Assembly: GCF_963675165.1 (NCBI RefSeq)
Contig: NC_087390.1
Coordinates: 2,216,001-2,280,000, forward strand
From: Halichondria panicea
Taxonomy: Eukaryota; Porifera; Demospongiae; Suberitida; Halichondriidae
Length of the DNA: 64,000 bases
Reading direction: 5' to 3'
Shown here: piece by piece, positions 46,451 through 58,100 of the stretch
Numbering within the stretch: position 1 is the first letter of the stretch
How the letters are laid out: each line of letters opens with the position of its first letter
Program-made: the position numbers and the translations under genes
The notes under the pieces: model-generated
Told to the model about the DNA's origin: nothing
Seen by the model: the letters and a program-made list of their open reading frames with translations, nothing else
Database searches by the model: none

Positions 46451-49081
46451 GGGGGGGGGGATAGTCTGTCTAATAAGATACATGTACATATACGTGTGCT
46501 TCAAGGAAGGGCACCAACAGACTGATATCAAATTTTTTAGGTTGAAGAGTTTTCTTGAGGGACGTGCATTACAGAGTACAGAGTACAAAGTAGATATACA
46601 GTAGAGACATGTAATTCAGGGCACAAATGTACGTTATAGTTATAACACGGGCACGAGGGATGTATGGAATATATTGCACTGAAGCACGAGGGCGTAAGCT
46701 CCGAGGGCTGAGTGCAATATATGCCATGCATCCCGAGTGCATGTGTTATAACTAGTTTATATCCCGAGGGCATAGCAACATAACACTGTCCTAGTAACAC
46801 AATATAAACTGCACAAAAAGATGACAAAGACAACTCTAGACACAGCTCCATCTCTTCTCTCTCCTAGACGTCAGTATATGCAGCGTATAAGATTGGCATG
46901 ACCGACGAATGGCTTGACGCAAAATTGTTGGAGTTCCAACGCTGAAACCACTGCAAAACAGCCCCACCCCACTTCTGGTGCTGCAAAACAGCCCCACCCC
47001 GCTACTGCAGCAAAGAAACAGCCCCACCCCATTTACTGCTGCGAAGAAACAGCCCCACCCCACTATACTACTCAGTGTAACTGCTGCTTGAACAGCCCCC
47101 TCCACTATCCTCGGCATCACAACCAAGCCAAAGAAGCTCGCCTCTACACTGCTGCAAAACAGCTCAAGCCCTCTGCAAAAAGAGCCGCTTCTAGTGCTAA
47201 TAATTGTGACAGGCTCTGGGAAAACCAGACTATTGGAGCAGACTAAAATTTTGTTGATTAATGTACCAAGTGATAGAGCAGAGCATTGCCTACACAATGA
47301 TATGCTTAGTGTTCACATACCTAGTTTCATACCCGAGTTATGCGCGTTGGAAACTTGAAGCCGTAAAATGTAGTATCGAGAAAAACGGCTCTCAAAGATT
47401 GCTTAATTAGGAAAAATAAGGTAATAGTGAAAGTTTGGACGAAGCGTTTCGATGGAAAGAGTTGGATTTAGAGCATCAGATTTACAGAGATGTAGTAGAA
47501 GGACTGCAGATACTTATACACCAATAATATTTTATTTGAGATTTTATACTGTAGGCATAAATTTAGCTGTAGCTCAATACTAAATTCTGCTCCAATAGTC
47601 TGGTTTTCCCAGAGCCTGTCACCTATGGTGAAGCCATAATTGACCGTGCATCAAGAAGTGGAGGACTAGGTCTAGGAACACAGAATCTTCACAAAATGAG
47701 CCTGGGACGATTTTAAAACCTGCATGGTTGCAAAAAAGAAACTCCAGCAGTGCTGAACATTCCTGCATTGCTGGACTTACTTTGATACTTGTTATTTCTC
47801 ATGATACAATATTTAATTTAATTATGCCAGAGGGGCGTTTTGTGGTTAGTGCATTATGACTTTGTAGTGCAATATGACTTTCAGCAGTGCATTATGCTGC
47901 ATATTGCACTTGGCAACAACGTAGCAACGGGATGTAAAATACATTGTATGTACAATAGATGTAAAATATTCCCGGAGTTTAACTATGACTACAGTGACCC
48001 CTCCATCCTACCCTGCGTTTATGTATGTGCATGTGCTTACCTTCTGTTGTTCGTCTACTAGACCGTTCTCGATGATCTCCACAAGACTCTTGAGATGAGG
48101 CAACACAGCACACCCCATGAGGATGGCTATCTGCTGACAGATCTTGATGCCGGTATGACGGGCCTGCCACGACTTCTTGGAGCGACACACGGCCTTCAAA
48201 AAGGGCAAGAGAGAGGGGATACCCAGCGCTGAGGCCACCACCGCAAATGCCCTGAGAGAGAGTTGAGTTGATTAAGAGTAAATTAGGAGCAACCTGTAGT
48301 TGTCAGGGTTTCTTTTAGTGAAGGTTGGTGGGTGATTTTTCACCTGCTTTGAGCAAACCCACTTAATATTTGGAACCCCCATTTTCATCCACTTATGTAA
48401 TGTAAGTTTTTCAAAGAAACACTTAGTTGTTAAATATTTCTATAGCTATTACCAATTGTTTACATCCGGGCATGTCAATTTGAACACAGAGCAATTAGCT
48501 GTGTTGTCTGTTTGGTGAGACTAAAGGTTCAAAACAACCGATAAATAACTCAAAAGGACTATCATCTTTCTTTGCTGGTGCTGCCTGCCCGGAAGCAGTC
48601 TACAGCTGTGTGTGTGTGTGTGTGTGTTCTAGCGACATGTACACTGTGTATGGCTTTAACTGTGAGCACACAGCAACAAGGCTTCTAGAGGACACCTGAC
48701 ACTTGGTAAGGGAATTATAGAAAGGCTATTATTATTACTGTGAGCACTAGTCTGCTCAGGCAATATATGTGCCTACTCTGACGCGTACAGAATAAACCAG
48801 TGGACAAAGTTATTATATCATATTTAAGAATGAAAATAAGACATGAAATTTAGAAGGTTCGAGTTAACAAATTATTAATTATTAACAAATTTTTCCCACC
48901 CCCTCACCTTGCAGTGGTGTTGCGAACATATTCGTCGATGTTGTCAATGTCAGGTCTCATGGTGGAGATCATGGTAGCCAGGCCAGCTGCCTTGGCAAGG
49001 TTGGAGATGATCTCACGACCCTCTACACGAGCGTAATAGTCCTCATCGATGAGCAACGGCTCAATCACTACCAGGATCTGT

Positions 49082-49155
<74 letters not shown>

Positions 49156-52100
49156 GGTGGCGTGTGTGTGTGTGTGTGAGGTGATGTGTCAAACTTCAGA
49201 TCAGATTGTTATATAATACATGTACATCTAGGTACAGTGTAAGGCCTTTGTAAGGGCATCTTTGGGAAACAAAGTTTTGGCTCTTATACAGAGGTGGCCT
49301 TTGTTGAGAGGTACATTGTACACATGCATACAGCCTGTACCTTCTTGATTTGACAATTACACGCACCATGTACATTCATGTGTTTATTTGCAACAATAAT
49401 TATAATTATGTACTTGTAATTATGCATAGTTTTCTCACCTTGTGTACATAGGGGCGTACAAGATCATCCAGTTTGTAGAGTATTCGATCGATGACCTTTA
49501 CCAACAAATGCCTCTCCTGGTCCTCCAGAGTGGGGGACATGAGGAGGGGCAGGATCTGGTTGAACAGAGAATCTGCCCCTAATTCTCGAGCTTTCTCTGT
49601 TATTTGACGCAGGGCAGACTATAGATGGGGGAGGAGATAATCAACATAACACCTGGAATAAGACGTGCGTGCCAGGAGGCTGCGAATGCAAATTTGTATG
49701 TGTAGGTACAAATGAACATTGTAGATGTAAGTGCTTTTGGGGGGCAGATACGCTAGCGATGTGTGTGGGGTGTCACCCAGGGGATTTGTGGGTACATTGT
49801 GGGTACATTGCGACTTCACTTATCCTCCCAAAGGATTTTCGCCTACTATAATTTTTACAAACTCAATTATGTGGTTAACTTAGCGACACTTAGCGACAAA
49901 CCTTTCTTCACTTATCCTCCCAAAGGATTTTCGCCTACTATAATTTTTACAAACTCAATTATGTGGTTAACTTAGCGACACTTAGCGACAAACCTTTCTC
50001 ATTGGAGGTGTTCCGTTCTTGATCTTGAGGAGAAGCTTCATGATTCGTCGCTCCTTCTGTTCCTCTGCACTCAGCGTCTCTTCATCAACATCCTCCAGCA
50101 GCTGTGTGTGTGTGTGAGGAGGTCAACGAATTGTAAACTTGAGCTCAAAAGCAATCGGTTACCTAAAACAAACGGTCACCAGTTTTACTTTTATTCTCAT
50201 TTTAGTTAGAGAGCTCACCTTTGAGAAGTATTGAGCGTCCTCCATTTTCATGTACGGCAGCTCTTGTTTGCCTGCCCCCTGAGGCTGGAGGTCATCAACT
50301 ATCTTGACCTTGTCATCATCCATCTGGAACCGGAACCCGCTCATGCCCATGGGGGTGGGCGTGGCAGTCAGCTTTCGGGCAGGTGTACGAATCGGATTGT
50401 AGTTGGTTGGAGGCTTTAAGATCTGTGAGGGTGTGAATAGTGCAGGTAAATGACAAATACGGTGAGTTAGAAATAGTACTCGTTGAATGTGGTCATGCAA
50501 GTACTCAATTTTTGGCCTGATCAAAATGTTTGAGACATCATGTGATAGGACTTGCTTTCAGCTACTCAGAAACGTTTGTACCATTGAAATTGGCCGTTCC
50601 AAACAAAAGTTACAGGCCCTGAAACTAGTGCCCAAAATAAATACAGTTCAATAGTCTCAATCCACCTTGTAGCCGTCCTGTGGAAAGAGAGCGTCGAGCT
50701 CATCGTCAGAGAGGGGTCTGTTCCTATCGTCCATCTCCTTCTCCCATCTCCAGCTCTGCATCTGCTCAGGGGTCATTGAACCCAGCTGGCCGGGGGATGG
50801 GGTCATCATGCCTCGAGCAAGAGCTCCTGGAGGGGCAGGGGGGGGCAGTCACCAGCTGATTAACACTTACAGACGATAATGTGCATGTGACTCTGCAGTA
50901 CTATTGTGGCCACCCTCTATAATACAGTCAGCTCAAAACTTCCATAGCGTGTGTTTTGATCAGTGTTAGTAAGTAGCGGCACTTCTTTACTATTTACTAT
51001 AGTATAAAATTTTGCGGAATGACCGTAATTTTTCGCAGATCTAATTTTTGCAGAATAGCAGTAGTCTCATGAATCAGCTGCACCTCTCAGGGAGGAACGT
51101 CTGAGCAGTCTTTATGTGCAGTCATGGCACAATGGAATGGTATTACGTAACTGTACAATCTAACAAAACCATAAAAATGTGATGATTTTACCACATTCGC
51201 TATCTGAGCTTAGCCACATCACTGCTTGCTGCTCAACCGCATGTAAAGTTTCATTACTTGCTGCCTCCTATTTAAGTCACCTGATACTTGTGATCTCATT
51301 GGTCATGTTGGGATTCCACCGTGGCCCATGAGTTCATTCATGTAAAGAAAAGGGCGGCTGATACTATTTTGCAGCATGTATGCATGCGATATTAGATTCA
51401 TGGGTATTACCATATATGCTTGATCAGGAGCAGTGGCTACCGAATGTTTCATTTTGCTGGAAGAGGAGGCTACAATTCGAGAGTAGGCCACTGTTCACAA
51501 GAGCGGCGTTTATTAGCTCCAGCTAATTCAACAACTTTTAGTTTGTCATCAAAAGTTCTTTTCACGAGAAACCTTTGTGAAGCACTAACAAGCTGCTACC
51601 TGAAGCTAGTAGTAGACCCTGATAAATTATGCTTTTTTTCACCCATTATTCTATTCTTTAAGTCTTGAAAAATGTCCCTATTATTCTCATAAAAAATCCG
51701 ATTATTCTCTATCATAAAAATCCAAAAATGTGACATAATAATTATAGACAAAATTAAGACGTACAACACACAGCTGACACACGACATAATTAATAATTAT
51801 ATCACATATGGTTCTCAGTGTTATCTTGCTGACTTAATTGAACTGATGCATAATATTCACCTTACAGCCATTTTTTTGCCATGAGAACATTGTTATGCAA
51901 AACTTAATGTACTGACCTTTACCAAAAATGAACATTTAGACACCTATTATACTAAAATTATTCCGAGACTAGCTAGTAGCTACGTACATGTAGCTAGCTG
52001 CTAATATTAATAATTCTTTTTGCTGCCACGTGCAGAAATGCTAGAGTCAAAGGTCACTGAGGCTACTATTTGAGAGCGGCCTCTGATCGAGCATTACGGT

Positions 52101-55100
52101 AAATGTTCGCAGTACATGCTAATCAGCGAAAACTCCAAACATAATTTATACACCATTGGAATATAATTATCTGCTATACGACAATTTATGTCAACATTAT
52201 TTGTTCTTTTAAGTTATTATCATAGAGCAACAAGAAGATAAGACGATGCACTTGAAACAAAGAAGGACTTGAAAAAGGAATTTGATAGCCTGCCAAGTTG
52301 CAAGTTTCTCTTCGCTGTAGTGTGTTGAAGTATAGTGCTGCAAGGAGAATGCACTGCTATACAACCTACATATCCTGGGGGGCGTGACCCAGACTCCCCT
52401 TCAAGCTGTATTGAATGAAAGCACCGCGGGTGCTGATGCCTCGGTGGAGGTGCCAAGGCTACATACCATAATTATAGCTAGCTTTTATACACACATTGAA
52501 TTTATTATGATGAATAATTAATTTTGCTGCATGTGGGAAACTCAAATAGTGGGTAATGATCGACCATGATTGTTGTTAAAAACGATCTATGCCAAAAGTT
52601 CATGTCTAAAATTAATGGCAAGTCAGCAGAGCCTTGCAGCTCTCTTCTCACTCTGCAGCTACCAATAGCTAGCGCTCTAGTGCAGAGCTAGCTACTAAGT
52701 AGAGTAGCAACACTTGGTGAACAAATTTTGCTACGGACTCTTCTGAAAAGGCTGCAATGGCATTCCAAGTAAGCAAAACTAGGCATAACTCGAGAACGAA
52801 GCTTATTTTACAAATCCAACCATTGCAAGCCAAGAAAACATGACTAGAAACTCTTACTTGCACTTCATTGATCTTTGAGCAGCTGAAATAGTCTACACAC
52901 ACACACACTACCGTATACCTCGCTTGCGCATGCGCACCGAGGCATAATTAGCATTGAATTTGTTGACTTATTGGGGCGAGCGCAAGCGAATCCTCGTGAC
53001 CCTTTACCAACTTTTATGTGAATTGCTTCTCATGGGCACAATGGCTAGCTACACTTAAGCTCAGCTCAGACAAGCAGAGACACATACTCCTGTGTAGGCC
53101 ACAGAGGCCACAACTGGCTAGCTACACTTAAGCTCAGACAACACACATACTCTTGAGACCACAGAGGCCACAGCTGGCTGGCTGCACTAAGCTCAGACAA
53201 CACACAGACTCTTGAGGCCACAGAGGCCACAGCTGGCTGGTTGCACTAAGCTCAGACAACACACAGACTCTTGAGGCCACAGGCAAGACACAGAGGCCAC
53301 AATTGGCTAGCTACACTCTGGAGCCCAGGGGCAAGACCTACACAGACACTCTTGAGTACACTGCAGACACTCTTGAGGCCACAGGCACTCTTGAGGACAC
53401 AGGCATGCCTGCAGTAACATTATGTGTTGTCTTATGATAATAAACCTTGCTTGGTCCACAATAACATTAACAAACAAGACAAACATATCACAACTACTTC
53501 TGCAATTCTTAACGTCACATAGAGCGGTGGGGACTGATCACATGAAGGAAGTGCATCAAATTAAACACGTTGAACTTAGACAAAACCTTATGATTATGAA
53601 CTCAAACGCTTACACTCGCCACATGACACCTTGTGTCACTCTAGTTATTTGATAGTGTAGAAAACTGTGTGGTCTAGCTTATAGGGCCGTGCCATAATGT
53701 CACATGAGTGTACCATTTAAATTTGTGCACAGATGCTAGTGTTCAGACATTCCCTCAACCTGCATGAGTAACTTTACACTCTGAAGCATTCCCTCAACCT
53801 ACCTGAAAACCTCTGTAAACATCTAAAAACCTGTCCCAGTTTATCACCACAATAAACACCTGGTAAAGGTCATCGTAACAACGCATTACATGCTCAATAT
53901 CAGTCAATACATTGTCGAGACTGTATGCACCATCATTATTACTAGCGGGCGAATGAGCCAAATCAGCAGCCTTTTGCGATCTTACTATTGCTTTCTGGCA
54001 AGGATCGTGTGTTTTTTGGGTTTTGTGATTGTATGGTTGCGAATTGATCAACCCTCGCAAAGTACAAAGTATATATACGTTTACATTCTAATAATGCAGT
54101 ATTGAGGGAATTCTCCCAGAACCCTAGAATGTCATGTGATATCGCATACAAATACCCAGCCCCCCCTCTCCTCCGTTTTTCTAAAATCGTACACTTGGCT
54201 TGACATTTCTAAAAGCAAAGTAAAAGAAGATCTGCATTCGCACACATTACCATTATGGCCTTGAAACATTTCAAACTGAAGGCCTACATGAGTGCACGTC
54301 GTATCACTACCTACCTGCTGGTGTAGGTGCTCCAAAGTTGGGTGTGGCTGCTCCGATGGAAGGGGTACCAAAGGAGGGGGTGTTCCCCATACTCGGTGTG
54401 CCCCCACCCACTCTCTGAGAGGCAGGAGTCTCGTCCCAACGAGAGCGACGTTTGCTGAATGGAGTGGGCGTGTCTGATACATTGTCTCCACCCCCTCCAC
54501 GATCAGTGCGAGGTGTCTCCGCCCACCCAGCACGACTGGGGGTTTCCCCTGAGTAGACAAATAGAAAATAGAATGAGTAAAAATTACAACAATGAAAGAA
54601 TCAATATCATCATCAGTAAGTTTGACACAGTTGGCTGGGCTCACCTGATTTATCGGCTTTGGGTGTGTCCCCCCATCGAGGGGTCTCATCCCATCTGTTC
54701 TTACGACCGGGGGTAGCAGCTCCAGGGGTTGCTGCTCCGGGGGTAGCATCCCACACACGCGATGAGGGAGTCAATCCAGGGGTCTCTGAGCCTTTAGCAT
54801 GTCCGGGGGTCTCGTCCCAACCACTCTTCTGGGGGGTGGTCTGAAGGAAGGAGTCGAGTTAAGGTATTGCACAAAATAATATCAATAGTCTAGAGTTTAG
54901 CCTCGATTTCAGGCCTTTTGTACGTGGTACTGAGGGTTAAGGTTTGCTTTGCTAGGCTAGAGACGAGTACTGTGTTTACTTGATTAAACGCCCGGGCGTT
55001 TGTTTCAGATCGAAGTCTTTAGAGGGGGCGTTTAAACGAGGAGGGAGTTTAATCCAGGAGGGCGTTTATTGTTATGTCCCCTCCAAAACTCTTGCACAGC

Positions 55101-58100
55101 AGCAGTTATCGTGCTCTTCTTGGGCTGCTGTCTCAGCTTAAAATCTATTCTCAGCTTAAATTTAAGTCATAGGAGTGCCCTCTGTGCCGGTATCTCTCTC
55201 TCTGCCATCGATGCATCATAAAAAAGTATTTTTATTCTATGCTGCCACGCTTGCAACTGGGTTCCATATGCTATTTCAGCTCCACTCACAGTGCCATGCC
55301 CCATACATGGGCGATTATTTTAAGATGGGCGTTTATTGACAAAGACAGAGCTTTTACCCTGGGCGTTTAAACGAGATGGGCGTTTATTCAAGGAGGGCGT
55401 TTAATCAAGTAAATACGGTACATACATAACGTTACACGTATTCTTTCATGCAACATTATACAAGCCCGGCCAGGACACGTGTGGTGTTCTAACCTCTGCT
55501 TGGTCCCAGGATGACTTCTTCTTGACCGGGGCGGCGCTCTCCTCGGAGGTCGTGTTATCCCAGCGACCTCGCTTGCGAGGCTTCCCCTCCTCCTTCTGTT
55601 CCACGATGGCATTTTGGATGTCTCGCTACAGAGAGATGGTGGTAAATAGTAAGTGCTTAATATTAATGTGCACAATGTACATTGCTTAGAGCATTCAACT
55701 GACTCGAGGTTCCAGAGTGTTAATTGCTACTGACACTAATACAACATTTAATTACAGAGCCAGCAATAATATACTTCATGCTCTAGTTGTACTACAGAAT
55801 GTATCTCCTACCTCTTCTTGGCGTAGCTGCTTCTCAACCATGACATCAGCATACTGTCGTAGCCTGGGGTCGGGGGTTTTTCCTCCTACAGGATCAGAGT
55901 ACAGAGTTCAAGGGTCGTAACGAACGTACACACCACACTACAATACAGCCAGTCCCTGGGACAATACCACGCCCACTGCCAGACGTCAGCTACGAGGCTT
56001 GTCAACCAGAGCCCTGACTTACAAAAAACAACATTTATTATGCCCTAAAGTACTGAGTGTAAGTTAGCATGCAGTTAGTACATGTAGAGGAGGTGCTCCG
56101 GATCGTCATGGCAACTGTCTGTAAGAGAAGGAGAGAGCTTGTTAGCAAGTAACCGCTCCTGACCTTCTCAGATCAACAAATAAACAAAATTAATGCATAC
56201 AAACAGCTAACACATGCATGGTAGCTATTGTGGATGCTAGTATATGCATACAGATTATCACAGCTGTCTACTCTCCACTCAGATGTCGGCACGGTAACTT
56301 ACAACGATGACATCTCAGCAGACAAGTTTTAGCAATTCTAAAAATAGGTACATACACAAGAGTACATAAACTGAAATGGGCAGTACAGAACAATCGACTA
56401 GTTACAAGCACAAGCACGTATGCATGATAGGTACGTCTATATACTACATTGTATGTACAGTCTAGCAGCTAACTTACCTTGCAGTGCTCTAGCTAGGGGA
56501 TATATGGACAATGGATACTTCTTAACTATAGCCACTCGTTCCATTTACAACTCTCAATAAGTTATAGCAACAATTTGTTTGGGACCTACATACATTGCTT
56601 AAAATACAAAAATTGATATGTTGCAAATATTACAAGCTTACTTGCCCCACATAGCCCCTGCTAAAGCACTGTACTAATACAGGCAGGTGACTAGCTCTAT
56701 ATTTGTGACTTATCACCTACCATCAGCAAACGGGTCCTGACGCATTGGGGAGATCATCATGTTCCGGTACTGGCGATTGTGATACTCGTCATGACGATTG
56801 GCAATGACTCGCTGCTGCTGTGCCTCCAAGAGAACATCAGGCTGTGAGAATTAAGGAAAGGAGGAGTTAAAACTTCTCTGAGCAAGGACGTAGCAAGCAA
56901 GAGTTTAGAGTGGTCAGGCCAAGGTAAATTTTGCAAAAAAAAGTTAACTAATTGATTGCAATATTGACGACCATTACCAGGAAACCATTATGCAATTAAT
57001 GACGACCATTACCTACTTCCTGACTGCTTGCTACAGCCTTGTACAGGGTGAGAAATTTCATGCCACATAAAGTGCTAATGGAGCCAGAAGGACAAGTTTT
57101 GTCTTGTCTTTACAGCTTCATGGAGTATACACTGTATACCGTAGAAACTGGATTATTAGCGTATGTGCTTTTAGGGTCAATAGCAGAGCTCTCTACGCTT
57201 ATATTCGAGAATGCGCCTATAATGCAGTCATTTTGAGCCCCACCCAGCAACCGGATGTTTCTGTGATGAGAGCTGGCTCGCAAGCTGGCTAGAAAGTGAG
57301 CAAGCAAAGCAAGCAGGCAACCCTAACTGGATCTACTATTATGTTACAGTTCATTTTACAGTTCACTTACATCATTTAAATTCATATTATAAAAACATTC
57401 ATATTGACCAGGAACTTAGAATAAAAGGGCCTCATCCATGTCTTACATTCTCTCAGCATGATCAGACAAGTAACAGCATGCCCAGAGAGTCCTTACAGAT
57501 GGATATCACCAGCTATATAGCTATCATGCACTGTACAAGCTAACTAGCTCATAGATAAATAAAATTAGCTGAATCAATTCTAAAATTTTACTAATAACCT
57601 TCGCATAATTGGAAAAGCGCTTCAATTCGAGTATAAAAAACCTGCAGTCGAGCATGCGCTTAAAATAAAGATACACTTATAGTCGAGTAAGCGCTAATAA
57701 TCCAGTTTCTACGGTATTGTGCGAAATTTCGAGGCACTTGACTTTTGTGGAATTGCCTAGAGCTAAAACCGTTTCGTTGAATACATTTCACACTATACAG
57801 TATGTTAATTTTGCACACATTGCATCCGCCGTTAGCTATGTTTGTGGAAGTTTGCTAACCCTTGAAAACATCGCGCTATACGATGACATCACGGTGTTAG
57901 TCTACTGTGTATCACTGTAATACACCCTGAGGGACAGTGCTAGTGGTCACTTCTGATCCCTTATCTATTCTCAGCAGCTGTAGTTTTCTGTGGCTATCAA
58001 GCGTGTCAATCATAACTAGCTAATCATGATCGACACTTCATTCAATGGTGGCCGTTGTTATTGTGTACCTGATCATTAGGTGGCAGGTCGTTCAGCACAT

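Larger units (their letters stand above)
50827..54314. other. SF3B1 intron 9, repeat-rich
   Basis: This 3.5 kb intron holds a diverged relative of the TAGTCTC element (from 51062), a TACCAT/TACGGTA-bounded repeat (51409-52102), the 531-bp repeat at 52416-52946 and a tandem repeat at 53040-53410. No additional gene was recognised. Confidence 0.6.

Noticed and set aside
46914-47246. 110-aa frame with repeated KQPHP units read as a functional gene
   Set aside because: It is interrupted by a MITE and flanked by frame breaks; kept only as a low-confidence relic.
54132-54758. 208-aa open frame on the minus strand
   Set aside because: It overlaps SF3B1 exons 8 and 9 in a different frame. The conserved SF3B1 frame there matches the TPG/RWDE repeat region.
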